From the NCBI GenBank assembly GCA_019314005.1, contig JAFDAE010000121.1, positions 1 to 6,669 of the forward strand: 6,669 nt of DNA, read 5' to 3'. Made by a program: the position numbers and the translations under genes. The notes below the pieces were generated by a model. That model had not been told where the DNA came from. It made no database searches and worked only from the letters and a program-made list of their open reading frames with translations. This DNA is from Deltaproteobacteria bacterium (lineage in GTDB: Bacteria > Desulfobacterota > Desulfobacteria > C00003060 > C00003106). This document shows positions 1-5,934 of this stretch, piece by piece. Numbering within the stretch: the first letter of the stretch is position 1; the number at the start of each line of letters is the position of its first letter.

Positions 1-1842
1 GGTCATGTTCCGCAAGGGATAGACCGCGCAATAGAGGCTGCTTTTGCGGCCCAAGATCTTTTTGTGAAAAGTTGCCGGAAGCGGGGGGAGGAATTCCTTA
101 GCGGACTTGGTCCTCAGGAAAAGGCGATAGTCTTTTTGGGGAAGTCACATAACAGTTTTGACCCCGGGTTAAATCTTCATATTCCCCGAAAACTTCGCAC
201 AAGAGGGTTTACTGCTATACCGTATGACTTCCTTCCAATCTCCGATATTGAATTACCCGAGCATTACGCCAATGTGGTATGGAAGAATACCCAGGATCTT
301 TTGAGAATACTTTCCTTGATTCGTTCTGACCGTCGTCTTATTCCGGTAATGCTCGCTAACTTCGGGTGTGGTCCTGACTCCTTTCTCCTAAAATATCTTG
401 AGGCAGAGATGGAAGGGATTCCCTATTTGGTCCTGGAAGTGGACGATCACACAGGAGACGCAGGGATCGTAACCCGAATCGAGGCATTTTTGGATACAAT
501 CGACGCGACTCGTCCCTCTGCCGGCCGCAAGAGCGCTGACCTGAATCTTATTATCAAGGGAAGAAGGGGGATAATTGATACCTTCCATCCGGAGCCGGAG
601 TTCATGCGAAAACTGGAAGGCCGGACGCTTTATACCCCCTATGTTTCCCAGGCGTTTTCTCTGATTATGGAGGCCGCCTTAAAAAGTGTGGGGATCGATG
701 CCTGTGTCCTCCCAAAACCTGATGACCGGTCGGAGGTTTTGGGGCGGCAGGTTACTTCCGGAAGAGAATGCCATCCCTATATCGTGACCTGCGGCGAATT
801 CGTGAAGATGACAGAAGTTTCCGGGTTCGACCCTTGCCGAGCAGCGACCTTCATCCCGAACTACGACGGTGCGTGTCGATTTTCCCAGTATGCCCTGGGT
901 CATGCTGATTTGATGCGCCGCCTGGGGCTTGATGAGGTGCCTGTTGTCGGCCCGCTTACGTCTACACGATTTGATGAATTTTCGCGGCTTTTTGGATTGA
1001 ACTTTACCATGTCGCTATGGAAGGGGTGGATTGCGGCAGAGGTGCTTGAACGACTCCGTTTTCATGTTCGCCCTTATGAAAGGGACAAAGGGGCGACAGA
1101 CCAAGTTTATGCAAAAGAAATTCGATCTATTGCAAAAGTATTGGAAAGACCGAGCAAGGCGTTGATGCACGACCATCGATTGCTTTCCGCCTTGCAAAAT
1201 GGAGTAGAAGCCCTTTATGCTGTCCCGGTGGACCGGAGTAAAAGACGCCCTATAATCGGGATCGTTGGGGAGTTTTATTCAGTCCTGAATTCATGGGCAA
1301 ATCACGATCTGATACGAACTTATGAGGCGCTCGGCGCTGAGGTAAAGATCCACGGACTTACGGTGTCCAACTGCTTTAGTTTTTTTTCAGAGCACTATTA
1401 TGCAAAATACCGCTTAAGAAAAAAGGAGTATGCGACTGCTCTTTACTACCTCATCCGGAGCCGCTGGCTTATGGCATGGGTGGACAGAATTGAGGCGCAT
1501 TTGAACGGCGACCTGAAGCAGTTCGGCATTCTTCGGTCGAAGACCATACTCCAAAAGGTTCGCCCGTTCCTGCACTACGATATCGATCCGATTTTAGCCA
1601 CACTTACCGCGCGGGTGCAGAATTTTGCAGAGGGGGGCGTGAGCGGGATAAACAATATCTTTGTTTTGAACTGTATGTTAGGGAATACCTTGGTGCCGAT
1701 TTTCAAACAGGCGCTCAAGCCTTATAAAAACCTTCCTGTTTTGAACGCTGTTTACGACGGACAAAAACAGACCAACATGAAAACCCGAATTGAGGCCTTT
1801 GTACATCAGGCCAGATTATATCAAGAAAGGAATGCAAACTAA
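1..1842 (+). CDS. CoA-dehydratase-activase-related protein (DUF2229/HgdB-like C-terminal part), partial at 5' end
   Basis: This is the C-terminal part of a large protein related to activators of 2-hydroxyacyl-CoA dehydratases and benzoyl-CoA reductases. Family members normally carry ATP-binding BcrAD/BadFG (ASKHA-fold) domains and an Fe-S site in the N-terminal half, which would lie left of this window. The frame is open from base 1 (reading GHVPQGIDRAIEAAF), so the GTG at 64 is an internal Val rather than a start. Conserved cysteine motifs are visible: NFGCGPDSF (Cys codon 367), GRECHPYIVTCGEF (Cys codons 769 and 790) and DGACRFSQY (Cys codon 874). These recall the Cys-ligated cluster region of HgdB-type dehydratase subunits. 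The stop TAA (1840-1842) shares its last base with the ATG of the DUF1015 gene, so the two are probably translationally coupled. The exact substrate is unknown; many large stand-alone homologues lack a proven reaction. Family assignment is secure, function is inferred. Confidence 0.85.
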   Translation, partial: GHVPQGIDRAIEAAFAAQDLFVKSCRKRGEEFLSGLGPQEKAIVFLGKSHNSFDPGLNLHIPRKLRTRGFTAIPYDFLPISDIELPEHYANVVWKNTQDLLRILSLIRSDRRLIPVMLANFGCGPDSFLLKYLEAEMEGIPYLVLEVDDHTGDAGIVTRIEAFLDTIDATRPSAGRKSADLNLIIKGRRGIIDTFHPEPEFMRKLEGRTLYTPYVSQAFSLIMEAALKSVGIDACVLPKPDDRSEVLGRQVTSGRECHPYIVTCGEFVKMTEVSGFDPCRAATFIPNYDGACRFSQYALGHADLMRRLGLDEVPVVGPLTSTRFDEFSRLFGLNFTMSLWKGWIAAEVLERLRFHVRPYERDKGATDQVYAKEIRSIAKVLERPSKALMHDHRLLSALQNGVEALYAVPVDRSKRRPIIGIVGEFYSVLNSWANHDLIRTYEALGAEVKIHGLTVSNCFSFFSEHYYAKYRLRKKEYATALYYLIRSRWLMAWVDRIEAHLNGDLKQFGILRSKTILQKVRPFLHYDIDPILATLTARVQNFAEGGVSGINNIFVLNCMLGNTLVPIFKQALKPYKNLPVLNAVYDGQKQTNMKTRIEAFVHQARLYQERNAN

Positions 1843-3167
1843 TGGCGAGAGTTATACCGTTTCGCGGGCTCCTCTATGATCCGGAAACAATTAAAGAACT
1901 AAAAGATGTTGTGACCCCCCCCTATGATGTCATTTCACCGGAAGAACAGGATGCTTTTTACAAGAGTCATCCTCAAAATGTTATTCGCTTGATCCTGGGT
2001 AAAGAATATCCGACAGACTCTGAAACCGAGAATTGGTATGTGCGGGCAGCGGCAGAGTTTGAGAAGTGGCAGACGAGCAACATTTTAGTTAGGGACATGG
2101 AACCGGCCCTCTATTTTACGGAGATGGATTATTCAGTCCAGGGGCGTCGGGTGACCCGTTGCGGATTGATTGCATTAGTAGGCCTGGAGGACTTTGCCAA
2201 CGGAGTCATCCTTCCCCACGAGCGTACGTTTTCAGCGACCAAAGTAGAACGCCTCAGACTCATGGAAACCTGTCATGCCAATTTTTGCCCTATATTTTCT
2301 CTGTACTCGGATCGAGAGAACAGGATTATCAGCCGGTTAAAACAGGCGATTGCAGGCAAGAGTCCTGATGTGGCTTTTGAAGACCAGGATGGATTTTCCC
2401 ATCGCTTATGGCGGATCACAGATCCGGGTGTAATCGATACTGTGTCAACAGATATATTGGATAAACCACTGTATATAGCCGATGGGCATCACCGTTATGA
2501 AACAGCCCTGAACTACCGGAACAGACGTATTGCAGAGGATCCTGATTTGGCCGAAGATGCTTCGTGTAGGTATGTTATGATGTATTTGAGCAGTATGCAT
2601 GATCCAGGCCTGACCGTGCTCCCTGCGCATCGTCTTGTTAATGATCTGCCGGAAGATAGGTTAAGTACATTTCTTGACCGGGCCAGCACATTTTTTGATG
2701 CGGAAACCTTCAATGGGGCTGACCGAAATAAGACAGAAACCGCCTTTTTGGACAACTTGCAATCAAATGCAAAAGCGGGGAATGCCATCGGGGTATTCAT
2801 CAAGGGCAAAGATGCATTTTCCGTATTGCGACTGAGAGAAGGAGTGATGGAACATCTTTTTGGGGATAAGTTGCCGAAGCCCTTGAAGAGACTTGATGTT
2901 ACTATCTTGACTCAGGTCATCTTAAAGAAGATTCTTGAGCTTACTGAAAAGGATTTAGACGATAAATACAAGATTTCATATACCAGCAAACTATCTAACG
3001 CCATAGAAGCTGTCCGCAGGCAGAAAAGCGCCGTAGCGTTCATTATGAATCCTACAAAAATCGAGCAGGTGCAAGAGATTGCAGACGCACGATTAATCAT
3101 GCCGAGAAAGTCGACCTATTTTTATCCCAAGGTGGTTACAGGGATTGTGTTAAACAAGATAGATTGA
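1842..3167 (+). CDS. DUF1015 family protein (ParB-like DGHHR motif)
   Basis: A complete 441-residue protein, close to the usual DUF1015 length. Family hallmarks are visible in order: the N-terminal MARVIPFRGLLYD and VTPPYDVIS (residues 24-32), HPQNVIRL (43-50), PHERTF (125-130) and ADGHHRYETA (D214-G-H-H-R218-Y-E). The DGHHR signature resembles that of the ParB/sulfiredoxin-like superfamily, some of whose members are nucleotide-dependent kinases or nucleases, so a phosphate-transfer or nucleotide-binding role is possible but unproven. No signal peptide or membrane segment is seen, so it is likely cytosolic. The ATG overlaps the preceding stop as TAATG, with a purine-rich AGAAAGG about 11 bases upstream. 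This argues for expression as one unit with the activase-related gene. The next gene is 401 bases away, so the transcription unit probably ends here, although no classical terminator with a T-run is seen. The function is unknown. Confidence 0.9.
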   Translation: MARVIPFRGLLYDPETIKELKDVVTPPYDVISPEEQDAFYKSHPQNVIRLILGKEYPTDSETENWYVRAAAEFEKWQTSNILVRDMEPALYFTEMDYSVQGRRVTRCGLIALVGLEDFANGVILPHERTFSATKVERLRLMETCHANFCPIFSLYSDRENRIISRLKQAIAGKSPDVAFEDQDGFSHRLWRITDPGVIDTVSTDILDKPLYIADGHHRYETALNYRNRRIAEDPDLAEDASCRYVMMYLSSMHDPGLTVLPAHRLVNDLPEDRLSTFLDRASTFFDAETFNGADRNKTETAFLDNLQSNAKAGNAIGVFIKGKDAFSVLRLREGVMEHLFGDKLPKPLKRLDVTILTQVILKKILELTEKDLDDKYKISYTSKLSNAIEAVRRQKSAVAFIMNPTKIEQVQEIADARLIMPRKSTYFYPKVVTGIVLNKID

Positions 3168-3189
3168 TCCTTTCACATCTTAATCTTCA

Positions 3190-3354
3190 TAGGAGGCTGT
3201 CCGAGAATTCTGATCCTACTGCAAAAGAGTGAGAAACGGCCCAAATTCCCGCAAGTTTTCGTTAAATAGGCCTGCTATTCTCCTCAAATTTGCGAAAATT
3301 TTGTCTCGTTCTCACTCTTTTTCGTTACGGACATAATTCTCAGACAGCCTCCTA
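3190..3354. mobile_element. 165-bp near-palindromic element, MITE-like
   Basis: The segment is its own imperfect reverse complement around base 3272, with no gaps: by hand alignment 59 of 80 paired positions match. The outer 12 bp are perfect (TAGGAGGCTGTC at 3190-3201 against GACAGCCTCCTA at 3343-3354). After one mismatch, GAGAATT also matches. An inner block AAAAGAGTGAGAA (3223-3235) matches its counterpart at 3309-3321, and the tip is AATAG-gcctg-CTATT (3265-3279). It encodes no protein. Terminal perfection with a decayed middle suggests a non-autonomous transposable element (MITE) whose ends are those of a parent insertion sequence. The outermost TA on both sides could be a TA target duplication, but it is part of the palindrome, so this cannot be decided here. 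Alternatives are a large attenuator hairpin or an intergenic repeat family. Confidence 0.65.
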
Positions 3355-3365
3355 CCCAAATCTGA

Positions 3366-3394
3366 ACGCAAAAACTACGGACTTATTTTTGCGT
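3366..3394. repeat. 9-bp inverted repeat (stem-loop)
   Basis: ACGCAAAAA (3366-3374) is the perfect reverse complement of TTTTTGCGT (3386-3394) with an 11-base loop. The stem is AT-rich apart from its base. The T-run lies inside the stem, so this is not a standard intrinsic terminator, although weak bidirectional termination is possible. It sits between the 165-bp palindrome and the 15-bp hairpin upstream of cheW. No function can be assigned. Confidence 0.5.
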
Positions 3395-3440
3395 GAATCC
3401 TAAAGAAATTATTTGGCAATACCGATACATAAAGCAAGAA

Positions 3441-3477
3441 TGAGACCTTTGCAAAACTGCCATTTGCAAAGGTCTCA
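3441..3477. repeat. Perfect 15-bp hairpin upstream of cheW
   Basis: TGAGACCTTTGCAAA (3441-3455) and TTTGCAAAGGTCTCA (3463-3477) are exact reverse complements with a 7-base loop (actgcca). No T-run follows, so an intrinsic terminator is unlikely. Perfect arms and a short loop fit a REP-like unit, joined insertion-sequence ends or a small MITE; it could also be a structured element of the cheW leader. It differs in sequence from the 165-bp palindrome, so they are two separate repeat types in one gap. Confidence 0.7.
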
Positions 3478-3511
3478 GAACACCAAGGGCGTAACAAACA
3501 GATAGAGGCCC

Positions 3512-3560
3512 CTCCTTATATGTCGTGGGAGTGTGTAGTGGTGGGGAGGCGTTTAAGGAG
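3512..3560 (+). promoter_or_regulatory. cheW ribosome binding site with upstream complementary segment
   Basis: The cheW Shine-Dalgarno site is AAGGAG (3555-3560), 8 bases before the ATG at 3569. TAAGGAG (3554-3560) is exactly complementary to CTCCTTA (3512-3518), 35 bases upstream. A second Shine-Dalgarno-like GGAGG (3545-3549) could compete for the same CCTCC stretch (3511-3515). The ribosome site is clear; its masking by this pairing is an inference from complementarity and may be chance. No convincing sigma-70 -35/-10 pair was found in this leader. Confidence 0.4.
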
Positions 3561-3568
3561 AATACATT

Positions 3569-4072
3569 ATGACTACAGAAGTCGAAGAAATAAAGCATGT
3601 TATGTCAGACGAGGCGGGAAAATATCTTACGTTTGCACTGGCAAGCGAGGAATACGGTATCGGTATTCTCAAGGTGAAGGAGATTATAGGTATGATGGCG
3701 ATTACCACCGTCCCCCAGACACCGGATTATGTAAAGGGCGTAATCAATCTTCGCGGAAAAGTGATACCGGTACTTGATCTCAGACTCAAATTTGGGATGG
3801 AGGCTGTCGATTATACCGAGCGTACCTGTACTGTTGTAGTTGAGGTTGCAGGAGAAAATGGAAATGTCCTTATGGGCGTTGTTGTAGATTCCGTTTCAGA
3901 AGTGTTGAATATTGAGGGGAGTGATATAGAGGAGACCCCTAACTTCGGCGCTACGTTGGACATCAAGTACATACTTGGGATGGCAAAGACTAAAGGAGGA
4001 GTAAAAATACTCCTCGATATTGACAGGGTATTATCGGACACGGATATGCTTACTGTTGAAGATGTGGCATAG
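3569..4072 (+). CDS. cheW: CheW chemotaxis coupling protein
   Basis: CheW links chemoreceptors (MCPs) to the histidine kinase CheA in cytoplasmic signalling arrays. The 167-residue product is a single CheW domain of ordinary length. It shows the typical YLTFALASEEYGIGILKVKEII opening strands in two parts (residues 19-40), the highly conserved VKGVINLRGKVIPVLDLR block in residues 55-72 (NLRG at 60-63), and the VGIVVDSV-like region here read as MGVVVDSVSEVL. A short acidic tail precedes and follows the domain. The start is supported by AAGGAG 8 bases upstream. No cheA, cheY or receptor gene lies in the window, so this is either an orphan adaptor or a part of a dispersed system. The sigma-54 activator gene begins 28 bases after its stop, suggesting an operon. 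Identification is secure; which CheA it serves cannot be told. Confidence 0.95.
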   Translation: MTTEVEEIKHVMSDEAGKYLTFALASEEYGIGILKVKEIIGMMAITTVPQTPDYVKGVINLRGKVIPVLDLRLKFGMEAVDYTERTCTVVVEVAGENGNVLMGVVVDSVSEVLNIEGSDIEETPNFGATLDIKYILGMAKTKGGVKILLDIDRVLSDTDMLTVEDVA

Positions 4073-4086
4073 GAATAGTGTTCATT

Positions 4087-4092
4087 GGGGAG
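4087..4092 (+). promoter_or_regulatory. Ribosome binding site fixing the GTG start of the sigma-54 activator
   Basis: GGGGAG lies 8 bases before GTG at 4101. The in-frame ATG codons further up (4020 and 4062) lie inside cheW, have no comparable site and would add residues unlike the family N-terminus. GTG 4101 is therefore the preferred start. Confidence 0.65.
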
Positions 4093-4100
4093 AAAAGACC

Positions 4101-5597
4101 GTGAATAAAAGTGCAGGATCTGATCCGAGAGTCGGCATATTAAAGGCGATTTCCAGCTGGGAGTCTGTTGCGTTTGATCTGGATCAACTTTTACAACTCA
4201 TCATAGAAACGTCTACCAATGTGATGAATGCAAAGGCGAGTTCTTTATTGTTACTCGATAATAAAACAAAAAAACTCTATTTTAAAATCGCTACAGGCGA
4301 GAAGAAAGAAGAGATAAAGAAATACGAGATAAATGTAGGGGAAGGGATAGCAGGTTATGTGGCAGAAACAGGTGAACCGCTTTTAATCCCTGACGTGGCA
4401 AAGGACGAAAGGTGGGATAAAAAGATCAGTGAATCGATCGGCTTTCAGACACGGTCAATTGCCTGCGTTCCCATGAAGACAAATGGTGCAGTGATTGGAG
4501 TGGTTGAAATTATTGATCGGGAGGATGGCAGGCCTATACAGGAGGAAGATCTTGAGATCTTAACAAGTTTTGCTGACTTAGCCTCTAAGGCTATTGACAA
4601 TGCTCGGAGATTTAACGCGGTAAAAAAGGAGAACAAGAACCTCAAAGAAGAGCTTAGTAATAGATATGAGATTATCGGTGAAAGCGAGTCCATTCGAAAG
4701 GTTATAGGAGATGCATATAAGGTAGCCAATTCAAAGGCAAGTACGCTTATCGTTGGGGAGAGTGGAACAGGCAAAGAATTACTCGCCAGATTGATACATC
4801 GAGCTGGTCCAAGAAAGGATAAACCATTAGTTGTAATCAATTGCGGCGCGCTTCCTGAGACCCTGTTGGAAGCAGAACTTTTTGGTTATGAAAAAGGCTC
4901 ATTTACAGGGGCTGTTGCCAAAAAGATAGGAATGTTTGAAATGGCTGATGAAGGTTCTGTGTTTCTGGACGAAGTTGGTGAGATGAGCCCTACAATGCAA
5001 GTCAAGCTCTTGCGGGTGTTACAGGAAGGAATCTTTTATCGCATTGGAGGACAGAATCCTATTTCTGTTGACGTCAGGGTTATATCGGCAACGAACAAGG
5101 ACATTGTAAGAGAGGTCTCTGAAGGAAGATTTAGAGAAGATCTTTATTATCGTTTAAACGTAGTCCAGATCCATATGCCCGCACTTAGAGAACGAAGAGA
5201 CGATATCTCATTGTTGGTCGAACACTTTTTGAACATTTTTAAAAAAGAAAGGGGGACAATGGATCTTAAAATATCTCCTGCCGCCATGGAGGAAATCGTT
5301 CAGCATGACTGGCCCGGCAATGTTAGAGAACTGGAGAATGCTATTGAGAGAGGGGTGGTCATGGGGAATGGGAAAGAGATATTGCCGGAAGATCTGCCAA
5401 TACAGACCTCATCAACTGATTATGGCAATGATATACAGGTTGGCATGAGTCTTAAGAATGCGGTGGATCACTTCAAAAAAGAATTTATCATCATGACACT
5501 TAACAGCACCGGAGGGAATAAAAGCAAGGCAGCCAAGGTGCTTGATGTCCAGAGAACCTACCTGTCACGTTTGGTGTCAAAGTATAACCTCAATTGA
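4101..5597 (+). CDS. Sigma-54-dependent transcriptional activator (GAF / AAA+ / Fis-type HTH)
   Basis: A 498-residue bacterial enhancer-binding protein that would use ATP hydrolysis to open promoters bound by sigma-54 RNA polymerase. Residues about 20-170 form a GAF sensor domain (ASSLLLLDNKTKKLYF, GEGIAGYVAETGEPLLIPDV). A charged helical linker (about 170-192) follows. The AAA+ domain has Walker A GESGTGKE (219-226), the sigma-54 contact loop as GSFTGA (266-271) instead of the commoner GAFTGA, Walker B with D290-E291 (VFLDEVGEM), and DWPGNVRELEN from 403. A Fis-type helix-turn-helix ends the protein (from N473, NKSKAAKVLDVQRTYLSRLV). There is no phospho-receiver domain, so activity is probably controlled by a small molecule, redox state or partner through the GAF domain, not by classical phosphorylation. 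It follows cheW by 28 bases. A sigma-54 promoter 260 bases downstream is a natural candidate target. Confidence 0.95.
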   Translation: MNKSAGSDPRVGILKAISSWESVAFDLDQLLQLIIETSTNVMNAKASSLLLLDNKTKKLYFKIATGEKKEEIKKYEINVGEGIAGYVAETGEPLLIPDVAKDERWDKKISESIGFQTRSIACVPMKTNGAVIGVVEIIDREDGRPIQEEDLEILTSFADLASKAIDNARRFNAVKKENKNLKEELSNRYEIIGESESIRKVIGDAYKVANSKASTLIVGESGTGKELLARLIHRAGPRKDKPLVVINCGALPETLLEAELFGYEKGSFTGAVAKKIGMFEMADEGSVFLDEVGEMSPTMQVKLLRVLQEGIFYRIGGQNPISVDVRVISATNKDIVREVSEGRFREDLYYRLNVVQIHMPALRERRDDISLLVEHFLNIFKKERGTMDLKISPAAMEEIVQHDWPGNVRELENAIERGVVMGNGKEILPEDLPIQTSSTDYGNDIQVGMSLKNAVDHFKKEFIIMTLNSTGGNKSKAAKVLDVQRTYLSRLVSKYNLN

Positions 5598-5656
5598 AAC
5601 TGCCTCACCTGTGTCATTCTTCACAAAAAGAGCCCCCAATTGTCTACTAAACAATA

Positions 5657-5670
5657 CACTTGATCAAGTG
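5657..5670. promoter_or_regulatory. Perfect 14-bp palindrome, candidate activator-binding site (UAS)
   Basis: CACTTGATCAAGTG is a perfect palindrome. Its half-site recurs as CAAGTCA at 5679-5685, beside the palindrome's own CAAGTGA (5665-5671), 14 bases apart on the same strand. Its centre is about 220 bases before the predicted start of the sigma-54 transcript, a usual distance for enhancer sites of sigma-54 activators, and Fis-type HTH dimers bind palindromes. That it is bound by the upstream activator is inference. Confidence 0.45.
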
Positions 5671-5698
5671 AGGTTAAGCAAGTCAGCTGTAATTATGC

Positions 5699-5716
5699 CG
5701 GCTTAGCAAGAAGCCG
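5699..5716. repeat. Small hairpin between activator gene and sigma-54 promoter
   Basis: CGGCTT (5699-5704) pairs perfectly with AAGCCG (5711-5716) over a 6-base loop. It is followed by AAAACACC, not a T-run, so it is a poor terminator candidate on the plus strand. It may help end the cheW-activator transcript or be a chance structure. Confidence 0.3.
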
Positions 5717-5860
5717 AAAACACCTTTCCCCTCGATAGAAGATGGCTATCATGTGGATTAATAAGGATATTTTTCAATTAGTTATCCTCACTCTGCTCTT
5801 TCTTCTTTTCCACCGGGGCAACGGGGTCAACAATTATGGAAAACTAAAAACAGGCCTTTC

Positions 5861-5876
5861 TGGCACGCGGCTTGCT
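5861..5876 (+). promoter_or_regulatory. Sigma-54 (-24/-12) promoter
   Basis: CTGGCACGcggcTTGCT (5860-5876) matches the sigma-54 consensus YTGGCACGN4TTGCW at every defined position. The -24 GG (5862-5863) and -12 GC (5874-5875) are separated by the required 10 bases. Transcription should start near 5887, giving a leader of about 48 bases before the TTG start of the small secreted protein at 5935. Such a promoter needs an enhancer-binding activator; one is encoded immediately upstream. Confidence 0.85.
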
Positions 5877-5920
5877 TATTCATCGAGTCGAGTATATGGG
5901 ACCGTTAAAAGGCCCAAAAA

Positions 5921-5930
5921 AAGGGGTGAT
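5921..5930 (+). promoter_or_regulatory. Strong ribosome binding site before a TTG start
   Basis: AAGGGGTGAT is nearly the full complement of the 16S rRNA 3' tail (consensus AAGGAGGTGAT). The GGGG core ends 8 bases before TTG at 5935. It decides the start of the downstream gene, because the longer in-frame reading from TTG at 5872 would begin inside the -12 element of the sigma-54 promoter, upstream of the predicted transcript. Confidence 0.75.
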
Positions 5931-5934
5931 AAAT

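Noticed and set aside
64..66. GTG at 64 as start of the first gene
   Set aside because: The frame is open to base 1 and the upstream residues continue family-like sequence; no ribosome site precedes it.
2513..2809. 98-codon minus-strand frame inside the DUF1015 gene
   Set aside because: Antisense shadow of a strongly supported gene, with no recognisable motif.
3411..3440. Second sigma-54 promoter upstream of cheW (TTGGCAATACCG...)
   Set aside because: No TTGC element stands at the required 10-base distance from the GG.
3190..3477. CRISPR array
   Set aside because: The repeats are inverted, differ from each other and have no regular spacers.
3441..3490. Intrinsic terminator at the 15-bp hairpin
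   Set aside because: No T-run follows on either strand, so the hairpin alone does not support a rho-independent terminator.
3520..3777. 85-codon plus-strand frame overlapping the cheW start
   Set aside because: Out-of-frame shadow of cheW, rich in Arg, Tyr and Gly, with no ribosome site.
4020..4100. Longer sigma-54 activator starting at ATG 4020 or 4062
   Set aside because: The extension lies in or at the end of cheW, lacks a ribosome site and reads unlike the family; GTG 4101 has GGGGAG at proper spacing.
4445..4840. 131-codon minus-strand frame inside the activator gene
   Set aside because: Antisense shadow of the GAF and AAA+ coding region; Ser/Leu-rich and without domain features.
5872..5934. 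Upstream extension of the small secreted protein from TTG 5872
   Set aside because: That TTG is the -12 element of the promoter and precedes the predicted transcript start; the extension would also bury the signal peptide.
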